Origin: Pelobates cultripes
Lineage: Eukaryota; Chordata; Amphibia; Anura; Pelobatidae
Direction of reading: 5' to 3'
Assembly: GCA_933207985.1 (NCBI GenBank)
Contig: OW240920.1
Location: 146,209,034 to 146,273,033 of the forward strand
Length of the DNA stretch: 64,000 bases
In this document: in pieces, positions 46,710 through 58,399 of the stretch
How positions within the stretch are numbered: the first letter of the stretch is position 1
How the letters are laid out: every line of letters starts with the position of its first letter
Program-made: the position numbers and the translations under genes
Notes under the pieces: generated by a model
Databases searched by the model: none
What the model was told of the DNA's origin: nothing
The model's input: the letters and a program-made list of their open reading frames with translations, nothing else

Positions 46710-49700
46710 GACAAACACACAACACACACACACACTAGATCTTAGTTAGAAATGACTGCTTAGTAATTAATTTATTAAATAGCCGTTAGTGGATAAATGT
46801 CACAACTGTGTAAATCGGTTCACAAAACAGAAACGCAGGTATCTACGTCTGGCTGCTAATATTTTTCGCAAGTCTTTAATAGACAATATGTACACGAAAC
46901 GCGTAGAAAGCCTTTTATCTTATTTCCCACCATGTCTGCGAATTGTTATTTGTGGTTTTTTGTGGGAACACATTATATTGAAGCCTAATGGGGGGAAATA
47001 AAGTCGATTGCTGATTCTACCGGGCTGGATTTATAAAGGTCTGCTTTTAACGTTTTATTTAGGGCATCGAGTGTTTCTAAATATCATGTTACACAAAGTG
47101 GGGGATTGTGGGAGCTCGCCCCCTCTTGCCACCATCACGGTGCAGAAGCAGCTCTTCTCTCTAAAATCCCGACCTCGCTCATTGCTTAAATACGTTATGT
47201 TCATTTTGTGTTTTTTTTCTGTTTTAGTGACTTATACGAAGCCACCTCGAAGTGTTTTTGGAAGCTGTGCTCTTTGGTTAGCTGGTAGAACGAATGGTTT
47301 GGTTACACCGCTATACCTGCCTGCTGTCTGCTACGGCTCAGCAGTTGGCAGATGATTTACGTTTAAATGACACCGTCTGAGTTACTAAATAAAAGCTACG
47401 GCCAATGCCAGTAGCCACTTCCTGGTGTTTTCCGAGTCATTCATTAAGGTGGCTGCGATCATGGACAATTTTAAGTTGATTTCAGAGATTTTCAAATGTC
47501 ATTATACTTTTTTTTTAGATTTTGAACAGGCCCCTCTTTCTTGATGTGTGTTTTCCGTTCCTTTTATATCTTAGTTATAACTGGGTAACTGACTTCGGAC
47601 GGTCATGGCAAACACAATCAGAATGAGCACTCTGCTCCCAAGAGCTTGCAATCTAGCAGGCTGTTTCCTGTTAGTACATTGTCCCGGGCCTTGGGATAGG
47701 GCAGGAGGCCCGAGACCAGTCCTGATTGATTGTGCATTTGTAGTTCTAGTTTTGTAATGCCTGCAGACTCAGGCCTTTGGATTGCAGAGCTTACAATACA
47801 CAAATCACCAAAGGAGTTTGATTGGGCAGATAAGAGGCCATTAGAATAACTCATTTGTAACTCTCCAGTCTAATCCCTCGGAGAGGCTTTTTAACTTTTA
47901 CTTTCTGATTCTTTATTTCTCAGTCTCACACCTTCCATGGCACGCCAGTGTGAAAGAATGGCAGTTGGTGGGTGGCAGTTATAATGGCCCCAGTACTATT
48001 GTTCATAGTCAATTAAACCCTATGACAATGAATGGAAGCTGCTGACAATCACCCCACATCAATCACAAGTCTTAGTGCGTGTGAAGCTGGGATGGGGGTC
48101 CTGCTGTGCCAGTCATCCTCCTTCCAATCGGCTCCTGCACCTTCCACGGCTCATTTGCATTAACCCTTCGTGCGCCCAGAGAGAGCAGTCCTGAAAGATG
48201 AAATTTAGTAGTATTACAGGGCTGACGTTGGGCTCCATTTAATATTTTTGGATTAACTTTTAAAATAATTAAATATTCTGAAAAATGTTTTAATATTTCC
48301 ATATTTTTTTAACATATTGAATGAATTTTTTATATTTTAATATTTTGTAAAAAAAAAACAAAAAATTAGATTTTTTTTTCCCCAAAAAGATTAAATTCAG
48401 GCTTTAATCTTATGTGAAGTACAAAGAGGGGGTCCCCGATTTCTAATCAGTAAAATCACCCCCAAAATATTTCAGAATGTAGGAAACAGTGGACCTAGGT
48501 CTACAAAAATTGAATAAATACTTTAAGAAATCGAATCCTCTGGTTTAATTCGATTAACTGCAAATCTCTATGTAGCATCGAATGATTTAATGTCACAACC
48601 TTCACTTATGCATTAGTTATCTTTATAAATGTCGGACTTTTAACTGGAGATTCACATTAACAATGTTGATCTTACAGCAATAACATTGCTCCGCCATAAT
48701 AGCACTGCGTTCATTGGAACAACATTTGCATAGAATTTCCATTAGCCGGCCTGGAATTCTTGTTCCAATCACGCTGCTCCAGGAGGCACTGGCAGCAGAG
48801 AGGTTAAACATTGTATATGCAGCATCTCATAGTAAAACGCTACTCCAGACACCATGACCACTTCAAATCACTGACGAAGCCATGGTCCTTGGAGTAACCC
48901 TTTAAGTAGCCCATAATCGTAATGGTAGGGCTCAACATTTCCACTGGCTTACAGTGGCTAGTCATTTTTAGAACTGGCTATTAGCGTAGGACTTTGAGGT
49001 GCACTCCTGGTATGATTTAAAATGAAGACCGTGCCACATTCTTCCAGGAGTCCCAGGACTCGGACAGCCCTTGTGATGATTTGCAACCTGTAGCCAGAAG
49101 TCACCTGCCACAGAACCAAACGATATACCCATCATGCACCACCAGGATGGAGGTCAGGGTGGTCGAGGGTGGACGCCATGTTTCCATCAGTACAGGGAAG
49201 GAAGGTGTTAATCTTGTTCTTCACATCAGCTCTGGACGATAATTATTTGTGAAGTTTGTGAGCGCTATATTTATACACTATGATTTGATTTCCTTCTCTT
49301 CCTTAAATTCCAGTCTGTGTGATAAAAGGTAAACACTCGTTACTGGAATGAAATACTAAACACAAAATATTGCATCGGGTAGGAAAAGTTTTGAATTCGA
49401 GCACAGGACAGCCTCGGCGATCTCCTCGCCTACCTTGTAGAAGTTCAGCGCTGGCTCCATATGGTCTATTCCGTACGTCAAACAAAGGCGAGAGAGAAAA
49501 GAAAACTTGCCGCAGGAGGTCCAGTGTCTCTGATTCTCTCTGAAGCATCTTACTATTAAAAAAGAAAAGAAAAAGACAGCGGTGATTTTGTGGCACGGTG
49601 GGATGCCCATCACCGGCCTCCTCCAGATGCTGCAGAGACCTGGCTGTCAGTGTACGGAACAGCATGGAGGCAGCACGCCAATTACGGAAATTAACATTAG

Positions 49701-51040
49701 AATTAAAGAGAGCACTTTACTGCTAAAGACACCTGTGACTCCCAAGGCAAGGGGCCGCATCCAGCTGCAGATGTGGGGGCTTTTTTCAGAGATCTTAGTT
49801 GGATTACGAATTTTGAGCGTGACGTGGGGGAAGGGGAGAAAGTTTTGAATTCAAAGAAACTCTGCCAGCTGAACGCCAATCATTCTACGGAATGTTCTGT
49901 GCAGTGAGATTCTACATACCGGAGGGCAGACATGCCCCAAATCTTCGTAAAACTACAATTCCCATGATGCTCAGACAGTCGTCCAGTGGGCAATCTTATC
50001 TTCTTCAACGCAGTTTACTTCATCAATACATCAATATTTAACCAAAGTCAGTAAAATGGAAGCTACGTACATTAGCAAGTACACATCCCGCAACGTTATA
50101 TTTATTGTTTCTTATCTGTCCAGCTAATACTGCCGATTGCAGAACAGTTCAGCAATGTCGCAGGCCCCAGGATCCCAGTTATCCAGCATCTAGCTACTCC
50201 GAGACACAGGAGTCTTAGTCCGCAGCAGCTGGAATTCCATAGGACTCATCGTGTGAAACTTCATGACCCAATGTATGAACCTTTCTAAACATTTATTAAC
50301 CACCATCACTGCGTGTCCCCTTCTTATCTCTGAAATTTTGTCCAGATCGTTAATGAAGCTTTAATAAGTGTTTTAAATGGTTCCTTAATATGAAGAAAGG
50401 CCTGGCAGGTGTCTGGCCCTCTCATTATCTCACTGAACAGGTTCTGTCTCAGTACAAGGAGCTTGCAGTCCAGGAATCCCATTTAATACGCAGGTCACAG
50501 GGTCACAGGGAGGAGCTGCAGGAAATTGCAACCTGACAGAAAGTCTTGCCCGCAGAGCTGACTATTGTCTCTATATAAACTAGTGAGAAACTGGCTGAAT
50601 GGAAATCATCATGGAGATTCTATTTAATATATGGAAGGGATGCTAAAAACTAGAAATTCCTTAAACGGTTTCAGGTTATTCACGAATGTGTAAATTGATG
50701 GCAATTCAATGGGGAAATTCAAATTTTAGGTTCAAACAGAAAAACTGAAAATATATAATTTCCAATCTGACTGTTTTCACCAAAAATGTGAACTTTACTT
50801 TGAATTCCTGACAGCTAACCCCATGTGTACAGTTGGTGCTGATATTAGACAAATACTTTTTGTTTCTGAAAGTGGCATTAACATCGCCTCCATTTAGCGG
50901 GATTATACTGTGGCATTTCCTACAATTCCCAGAATGCTTTGTCAGCCGCAATCCAGTAGGGAATTCTGGGAAACTGAAATTAATAGCAAGACAATTATGT
51001 ATTCCTATTTTTTAATGTTATCCAGCCAGACAATAAGTTT
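46710..51040. other. Noncoding region with scattered repeat halves
   Basis: No gene is supported. A half or hairpin copy of the GCACCATAACCACT family is at about 48843-48905. A short codon-like stretch with GC-rich third positions lies on the minus strand at about 49391-49480. No other structure stands out. Confidence 0.45.
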
Positions 51041-51043
51041 TCA

Positions 51044-51481
51044 AGGACACTAAAGGCACTATAACAACTTCATCTTAAGTGGTTATGGTGCTAAAGTACA
51101 TTCTCTGCACTTTTATATTGACAAAAACGAAAAAAAAAGCAGAGTTCATAGCTCCCCCTACAAGCCCTGTCAATCAAAGAACAAGGATTCCCACTCATAC
51201 TAATTCATATCAATATGTATTTCACTTCTAATGTGGAAGCAAGCACTGCCAGTCCAAAGACTGGTCTGTCTCTTTGACATTTGGTGACAGTCCGAGAGAG
51301 CTCCTGTCACGGTATGCTTGCTGAAGAGAGATGTGATTCCCAGTTCTTTGATTGACAGGGCTGTCAGCCCTATGTTATTAGTTTGACAAATTAGTCGATT
51401 ATATGGGTGGAGGGATAATAACCTGGCATCATAACCACTTTAATTAACAAAAGTGGTTACGGTGCCTAGAGCGTCCCTTTA
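51044..51481. mobile_element. MITE of the GCACCATAACCACT family, full length
   Basis: The left terminus AAGGACACTAAAGGCACTAT and the right terminus GGTGCCTAGAGCGTCCCTTT are inverted. Each carries its own internal hairpin (AGTGGTTATGGTGC and GCATCATAACCACTTT). At about 438 bp it is the most complete family member in the window. It has no ORF. Confidence 0.72.
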
Positions 51482-52233
51482 TTTCCCCATTATAGCATTA
51501 TTTACTGTTGTAGAAATTCCAGTCTATATTTAGCGTATACCATGGACCCATTCACACACAGCGGAGTCACCACAAAAGGCTGTTTTTGTTTAGATGATGA
51601 ATGCAAAGAGAAGAAAAAGCCAGTAAATGATTAACAGATTAATTAGATATATAATCTCTATCTGTAACAAGCACACACAGGGCCCATTCTTTTCTCAAAG
51701 TCCCTCGTCCATCAATGTCCGAGAAGGTCTGGGCTGCTATTAAGGAGGTCCTTAACCCCATAAACCTTTTCCTGCTCACATAATTAAAATACTTAACTGC
51801 ACAAAAAGGCCAATAATAATGGTAGAAAGCCCAAACTGGGCACTTTGGCGGGAAGCAGATCATCGTGAGCCATATGTCGCTGGCGGTCTGTAACAACGTC
51901 GTTAAACCTTTTAACCCCGAACGGCACAGCAAATAAAACACACACTGAATTTCATCAAATTAAATGTACACATGCGGATTGTAAGGAGATAAAAAAAAAA
52001 GGATATAAATAAAGTAATGTACATCTCGATGCAGACACCATTGTTATCATCAATGCTCCCGCGTGTTCTTAATCCTTATTGCACAGCGCAGCCACAGCTT
52101 CAGAAACCAAGCGGACAAACGCCACGCGAAACGCTGGGAAACTGATTGCTAAACACAATGTATTAGACAGATCTGGCTCGTAGCGGGTTAATAATAAATA
52201 AAGATTCAATTACTTCAGTCTGACCCTCTAAGG

Positions 52234-52370
52234 CAGGCTTCCCCAAACTCTGGCCCTCCAGATGTTGCTGAACTACAACTCCCATGATTCTTAGCCTATC
52301 TATTTCATTCATAGAATCATGGGAGTTGTAGTTCAGCAACATCTGGAGGGCCGGATTTTGGGGAAGCCTG
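52234..52370. mobile_element. Foldback MITE with near-perfect 58-bp arms
   Basis: CAGGCTTCCCCAAACTCTGG, continuing CCCTCCAGATGTTGCTGAAC, is repeated in inverse at the right end with only about three differences in 58 bp. The loop is short, so the element would form a strong hairpin RNA if transcribed. Flanks CTCTAAGG and ACTAAAGG may be a degraded 8-bp target duplication. Confidence 0.85.
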
Positions 52371-52657
52371 TACTAAAGGTTATTCACAAGTGTGAACTCT
52401 CTCGTATTCAAAGTGACTTACACATTTTAAGCGGAGCTCAAAGATCATGGAAGATTTCTAAAAATCTGGTGTAAAGTTTGGAATTCACTTTAAATTTGTG
52501 ATAATTCACAGCTGAGACCCTCAGTCTAAAGTGGAAGTTCTGCTTTAGGAATATCACAGAGGATCAGAGGGTCTGCAGGATACTAAGTGCATTGTTTTGT
52601 TTTGATCACAACGTGTACATTTGGCTCAGTTCTTAAGGGGTTAAAAGAAAAAAAAAA

Positions 52658-52917
52658 GAGGACCTTAAATTAGAGGGACAAAAGTTTAAAAATAATATCA
52701 GGAAGTATTACTTTACTGAGAGGGTAGTGGATGCATGGAATAGCCTTCCAGCTGAAGTGGTAGAGGTTAACACAGTAAAGGAGTTTAAGCATGCGTGGGA
52801 TAGGCATAATGCTATCCTAACTATAAGATAAGGCCAGGGACTAATGAAAGTATTTAGAAAATTGGGCAGACTAGATGGGCCAAATGGTTCTTATCTGCGT
52901 CACATTCTATGTTTCTA
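52658..52917 (+). mobile_element. 3' end of a CR1/L2-like LINE
   Basis: From about 52676 the plus strand encodes RKYYFTERVVDAWNSLPAEV and then VEVNTVKEFKHAWDRHNAIL before a stop at 52829-52831. The RVVxxWNSLP segment is typical of the extreme C-terminus of CR1/L2-type LINE reverse transcriptases. The 3' UTR contains GCAGACTAGATGGGCCAAAT and ends CACATTCTATGTTTCTA. The copy is strongly 5'-truncated, as is usual for LINEs. Pieces of the same family are at 8.81, 12.1-12.56 and 18.24 kb. Confidence 0.78.
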
Positions 52918-53705
52918 GTGCCCCTTTTAAGCTGCATGGTACATTGGCACCATCTAGTGGCAAAACAGGTTATTACACGGTGTTGTGAACTATAGCAGCC
53001 CAACTGATGGTTACATTTCTAATAGATATTAATCACCAAGTCCAGAATTAGGTATATAAAATGGATAATACATGTGCCCATCAATTTAATGGATGCCATT
53101 TCTATATAAACACATTAAAGACAATTTAACTGGAGTCCCCTCATCCCTCTCACATGCAGGGTTATTGAACTTAGTAATAATTGTCAGGAATTCCAAGTTA
53201 ATTCAAGAGAATTTCGAATGTACAGCCAACGTAGTCAAAGTGAAAGCTGACCTGGAGAATGTCTGAATGTTCTGAATTCATATAGAAATCTCTCTTTAGT
53301 GAATAACTGTGAATGTGAAATGGTAAACGGTTTGACAGGTTGTTCTGGGCTGTATTGAGAGCCTTTTGGGCCTGGAGATGTCAATTCTGATTAATCGTCA
53401 GTCCCAGTCAATCCTCTAATTACAGGATCTTAAGAAAGCACTATAAGAGCCGTAGCGCCCGGGTCGTGTATCTGGTGGAGACGGTGCTGGAGGGACACTT
53501 GCAGGATGCATTACAAGTCTACGCAGTCAGCCCAGTCTGTCTGTCCGTCTCGCATCATTCAAGCTTTAGTGAATAGATCCTAGGAGTCATGTTAAACGCC
53601 AGATAATCCATAGATTTTAACAGACATGTCATGATTCTATTTTGTAAAATAATATTAAATCTCCAGAACAGGGTAGCTGGACATTTAGAGGAGCAGAGGA
53701 TGTTT

Positions 53706-54161
53706 AAATGGACACTCCAGGCCGTCTAACATGCTTCGGTTTACTGAATGCTTTATTTGTGAATAGTAAAACTGGCACTTTTATAAATCACCCTGGTCAC
53801 ACCCCCCTTGCTCTCAATCAGACACCCAGTCTTGTTACTTCCTGGTTTGTTTAGAGGGACACTTATAGGATAGCTTATTTGCACTGAACTCAAGATGCAG
53901 CAACTGCCCAAAGCACCTGCCTTGCACAGATTTCTCATGGAGCTGCATTGGGAGTCTGTGATTGGACAGCCACAGAAAGTCTGGGCGGGGTTAGAAGGGG
54001 AGGGCTTGTAAAGGCAGCAGACATGATATTTGTAGCCTTTACAAACTGGTTTTAGATATAACTCTAATGAAAAAGGTCATAATTAAATTCAAGCATGTTT
54101 TATTGGGGGTTTATCTACTAAACAGTGATTTAAAAATATTTGGGCAATGGAGTGTCCAAAT
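53706..54161. mobile_element. MITE with GGACACTCCA termini
   Basis: GGACACTCCA at 53710-53719 is matched by TGGAGTGTCC at 54148-54157. Flanking AAAT/AAAT extends the inverted repeat slightly. The 450-bp interior has no coding function; a 61-codon minus-strand ORF has no features. The termini recall those of the GCACCATAACCACT family (GGAACACTCCA), so the two may be related. Confidence 0.6.
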
Positions 54162-54412
54162 CACTTTTCAAGGTTCAGTATTGTAAATTAGTGATGTAGT
54201 ATTTGACTTTTGCCAGCAGGAGGCACTAGAACACAGTGATTTTTTTGTTTCTTAATATTATATATTTTTTATTATTAAAATCTATAGATCCCAACAATGC
54301 TGTAATATGGGTGGATAAAACATACAAATAGGTGCAAAAAAATGTGTTTCACTTACAAGAACAAGGGGCTTTAAAGAGAGAAAATAACTTCAGGAATTTA
54401 TTAAGGGGAATA

Positions 54413-54557
54413 TACACTGCTCAAAAAAATAAAGGGAACACAAAAATAACACATCCTAGATCTGAATGAATGAAATATTCTTCTGAAATACTTTGTTCTT
54501 TACATAGTTGAATGTGCTGACAACAAAATCACACAAGAATTAAAAAATGGAAATCAA
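54413..54557. mobile_element. Terminal fragment of a Tc1-like transposon
   Basis: TACACTGCTCAAAAAAATAA, then AGGGAACAC and TAACACATCCTAGATCTGAA, is a terminus I recognise from Tc1-type elements spread through fish and frogs. Similarity ends near 54557 at AAATGGAAATCAATGG. The transposase and the opposite end are missing, so this is a dead remnant. TA precedes the terminus, as expected. Confidence 0.72.
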
Positions 54558-54559
54558 TG

Positions 54560-57139
54560 GGCGCCATGACATCTTCTTTTAGTGTAAATTTCATAATGTA
54601 TTTTCATCTCATTTAAATTTGCATTAATTTAATGAATATCCCTCAGTGTGTTATAATGAATGGGTAAGATATATCTTATAGAAGCCTTGCAGGGCTAGTA
54701 GGGTTAATGAGATATTCCGGTGATAACGCAGGTATTCACAAGGTGACAGATCTGCTTGACGATTACCATCCCACTTTGAACAAGTTTGTTTTAGTAAGTT
54801 GATTCATGCATATTTAAAGTCATAATGACTGATTCTTCCCACACTGAATAAGTCATGTCACCTGCACAGTGTTTGTTCAGTGTCTGACGGGAATAAAGAG
54901 ATTGGTTCATTGTGCACAAACCATCCTCATAATGTTTTTCTTCTCAAATTCCAGGAATCTGTGGAGAATTCCATTCGAGGAGTGGGCTAACATCCTGCCC
55001 TGAGTGGGTGTTATTAGATCATGTCGTGATCATGTTATTAGACATTGTCGTGAAGAAAGCCAACTCTGTGTGTTGTTCTAAAGGAACCCAAACGTTCCTG
55101 GGAGCAAGACGCCAGATCTCCTGATTCTGAGAGATAACATGATAAATGGTCGCCAATAACACGATAAATCGACCCAGCCCCCCATAATAGCCCGTGTAAT
55201 AAGTCTGTTTGGCCAGAAACCACCTCTGATTAAATATCTTTGCCGTAAAATGTTGAGCCACTTCACTCATCAATGGTGAAGACTCCAATCAACCCAACCA
55301 GAGTGAGTGCCCAAATAAATATACGAAAATATGAGACTGATTATAAATAAATTAAAATCTATAAATAAAATATAATCTATAAATAAATAAAGCAAAATAC
55401 GATTTAATCAATTTCTCTATATGCTATAAATTAAGAGGCAAACTTTGGTGGAATTAAATGCATTGACACAGTTATTCTCACATTCTCATTTCAAATTTTG
55501 GTGCAGAAATGCTAAATTGAAACATTTTCCAAGATGGCTAATTTCCAGGTCAGTTATATTGCCCTAAAATGTTAAATTGACGATGTTTTCCAATATTTTA
55601 CAGCTCCTACTTGCGTGAATAACATGTTGTACTTATTAGTAGTGTGATTAATGTCAGTAAATCATATGAAGAAATCCTCCATTATCTCTAGAAACAGCGT
55701 TAAAGAGATTGTCGTATTCTGGGTCTTTTTACACATTTTTAATGAGGACGTTTTTGGGCTGTTTGGGAATTTCACCGATTTTGTCTAAATGTTCAAGAAG
55801 CAAATACTGTTATCTGAACTCCTGGTACATTATGTTACGTGAAATTATGGATTAAAACATTAGTTAAAGGTCTTTTTTGACGGATACAATTCACAGCTGT
55901 GTGGATAAAATAAAGGCTACAGTGTGATTAGATGTGTCTCTAAAATCACATTAAAGGTACCCTAAGCACCATGAACACTGCAGATTACTGCACAGTGGAT
56001 TGCAGTGTTTATGGTGCAAGGAGTATTTGGCAGTCAATCCAGATTTTAAAAAACAGTTTTTGAGTCACCCAAAGCTTAACCCCGTCTGCTGCAGCTGAGA
56101 TTATAAAGAATTATCAATCCTGGGTTATCTCTACAAATCCGTTCAAAGCCGCATCTCGGTTATAAGAGGTAAGTATTGGGCAGTGCGTGAACTTGGGAAA
56201 AACATTCAGTGTTTACTTTTTTTTTTTAATTTCAATTTGTTTAATTAAATAGAGGGATAAAGAAGGTAATCTGGGCACAATATCATATCAGGCCCCATGT
56301 AATACTAAATCCGTAACATGTTTTCAAACAGGAATACTTCGTTATCATGATGTATCGATTGGAGAACCAGCAGGGTGTATCATAAAACTCTCAGCACCAA
56401 CGGAGAGCAGCGTGAAACAGACAGGTTGTTCCCGTAACACTGGATGGTCGGCTCACGCCAAGTACAGTTTGCCGGAAACAGACATTTTTTATTCAAATTC
56501 TCTGAAAAATTGTGTAAATCTCAGTTGAAGTGGATTAGTCATGGGTAAAAATCTCTCTTGTTTTCCTTAACATGTGTTAATGTTGGCCTTTCATGTATGA
56601 TCTGAGCACAGGGAAGGGAGTTCCAGGGCGTGCCATCCCATCGCTGCCCTGGGGCACCATGTTGGGAAACGTCTAATAGCTTGACATTACCCATCATGCG
56701 GGTCACTGGCTGGGGACAGGTTGGCACGTGACAGAGATCACTTACCGGGCATCATTAACCCTTTAACCCTTTTTTTGGCTCATTTTATATCTGCCAAAGA
56801 ATTTTAAAAACCAAGAACTGCATGTCCTGAAACATGTTATTTTATATATTTACATAAAGAAATATTATTTTATTAACACAAAGAGCTCTACGTTTGGAGA
56901 ATAGATTAACCAGAGTTTTCCTGGCCTCTGATGGCATTTTTGCATCATAATTCATCCAAAAACTATTTTTTTTGAAAAAAAAACAAAAAAAAAAAACGTA
57001 TTTTGGATAAAGATTCTCAGACTTCCACAATTTTCATTTTTAATGAGCCATTTATAATAATCTGTAATGTAATTTTACCTATTTATTCACACATGGATTG
57101 TTCATAATTGAATAATTACTGCCAAAGGGGCTTAAATAT
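54560..57139. other. AT-rich noncoding region
   Basis: No gene is supported. A hairpin member of the GCACCATAACCACT family lies at about 55953-56025. AT-rich low-complexity sequence occurs at 55330-55400 and A-rich runs at about 56970-56995. Confidence 0.45.
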
Positions 57140-57144
57140 ATATA

Positions 57145-58256
57145 TACACACATACCTCCCAAATCCCCCTGTCCCTCTTTTCTCTCCTAACACCCCTCTT
57201 TTTTAAGGAGCTCCATATTGTTGGTGTGTCTGAGTGTATTACAGAGCTCCACAGCAATAATACTCCCAGTAACGTGACTGAGTGTATAACAGAGCTCCAC
57301 AGCAATAATACTCCCAGTAATGTGTCTGAGTGTATAACAGAGCTCCACAGCAATAATACTCCCAGTAATGTGACTGAGTGTATAACAGAGCTCCACAGCA
57401 ATAATACTCCCAGTAATGTGTCTGAGTGTATAACAGAGCTCCACAGCAATAATACTCCCAGTAATGTGTCTGAGTGTATAACAGAGCTCCACAGCAATAA
57501 TACTCCCAGTAATGTGTCTGAGTGTATAACAGAGCTCCACAGCAATAATACTCCCAGTAATGTGTCTGAGTGTATAACAGAGCTCCACAGCAATAATACT
57601 CCCAGTAATGTGTCTGCGTGTATAACAGAGCTCCACATCAATAATACTCCCAGTAATGTATCTGAGTGTATAAAAGAGCTCCACAGTAATAATACTCCCA
57701 GTAATGTGTCTGAGTGTATAACAGAGCTCCACAGCTATAATACTCCCAGTAATGTGTCTGAGTGTATAACAGAGCTCCACAGCAATAATACTCCCAGTAA
57801 TGTGTCTGAGTGTATAACAGAGCTCCACAGCAATAATACTCCCAGTAATGTGTCTGAGTGTATAACAGAGCTCCACAGCAATAATACTCCCAGTAATGTG
57901 TCTGAGTGTAAAACAGAGCTCCACAGCAATAATACTCCCAGTAATGTGTCTGAGTGTATAACAGAGCTCCACAGCAATAATACTCCCAGTAATGTGTCTG
58001 AGTGTATAACAGAGCTCCACAGCAATAATACTCCCAGTAATGTGTCTGAGTGTATAACAGAGCTCCATAGCAAAAATACTCCCAGTAATGTGTCTGAGTG
58101 TATAACAGAGCTCCACTGCAATATTACTCCCAGTAATGTGTCTGAGTGTGTAACAGAGCTCCACAGCAATAATACTCCCAGTAATGTGTCTGAGTGTATA
58201 ACAGAGCTCCACAGCAATAATACTCCCAGTAATGTGTCCTTAAACTACAATAAATA
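57145..58256 (-). mobile_element. Dispersed element carrying a 48-bp tandem array, copy 3, inverted
   Basis: About 21 units of the 48-bp repeat lie in reverse orientation (57221-58237). The flanks match copy 2 once reverse-complemented: CCAACAATATGGAGCTCCT on one side and TTTATTGTAGTTTAAGGACA on the other. Outside the first flank, AGGGGGATTTGGGAGGTATG continues a looser match to copy 2. Plus-strand ORFs up to 345 codons are artefacts. Confidence 0.82.
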
Positions 58257-58399
58257 TGTATAGAAATCAAAAGTAAAAATAGACCTAGAGGAAATTGACT
58301 CTCTTAGGTATAGTTAGGAAGGATGAATTAGGAAAAAAGTGCTTATCTACTAAACAACTGATAAGAACAGCCCACACCCTAGGCTGTATAGATATATAA

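Noticed and set aside
46001..46735. 30-bp flanking repeat read as a long target duplication of a non-LTR element
   Set aside because: The TGTAGCG/CGTTACA termini and the exact CATGC 5-bp duplication place the LTR ends inside these repeats, which are then a pre-existing duplicated unit.
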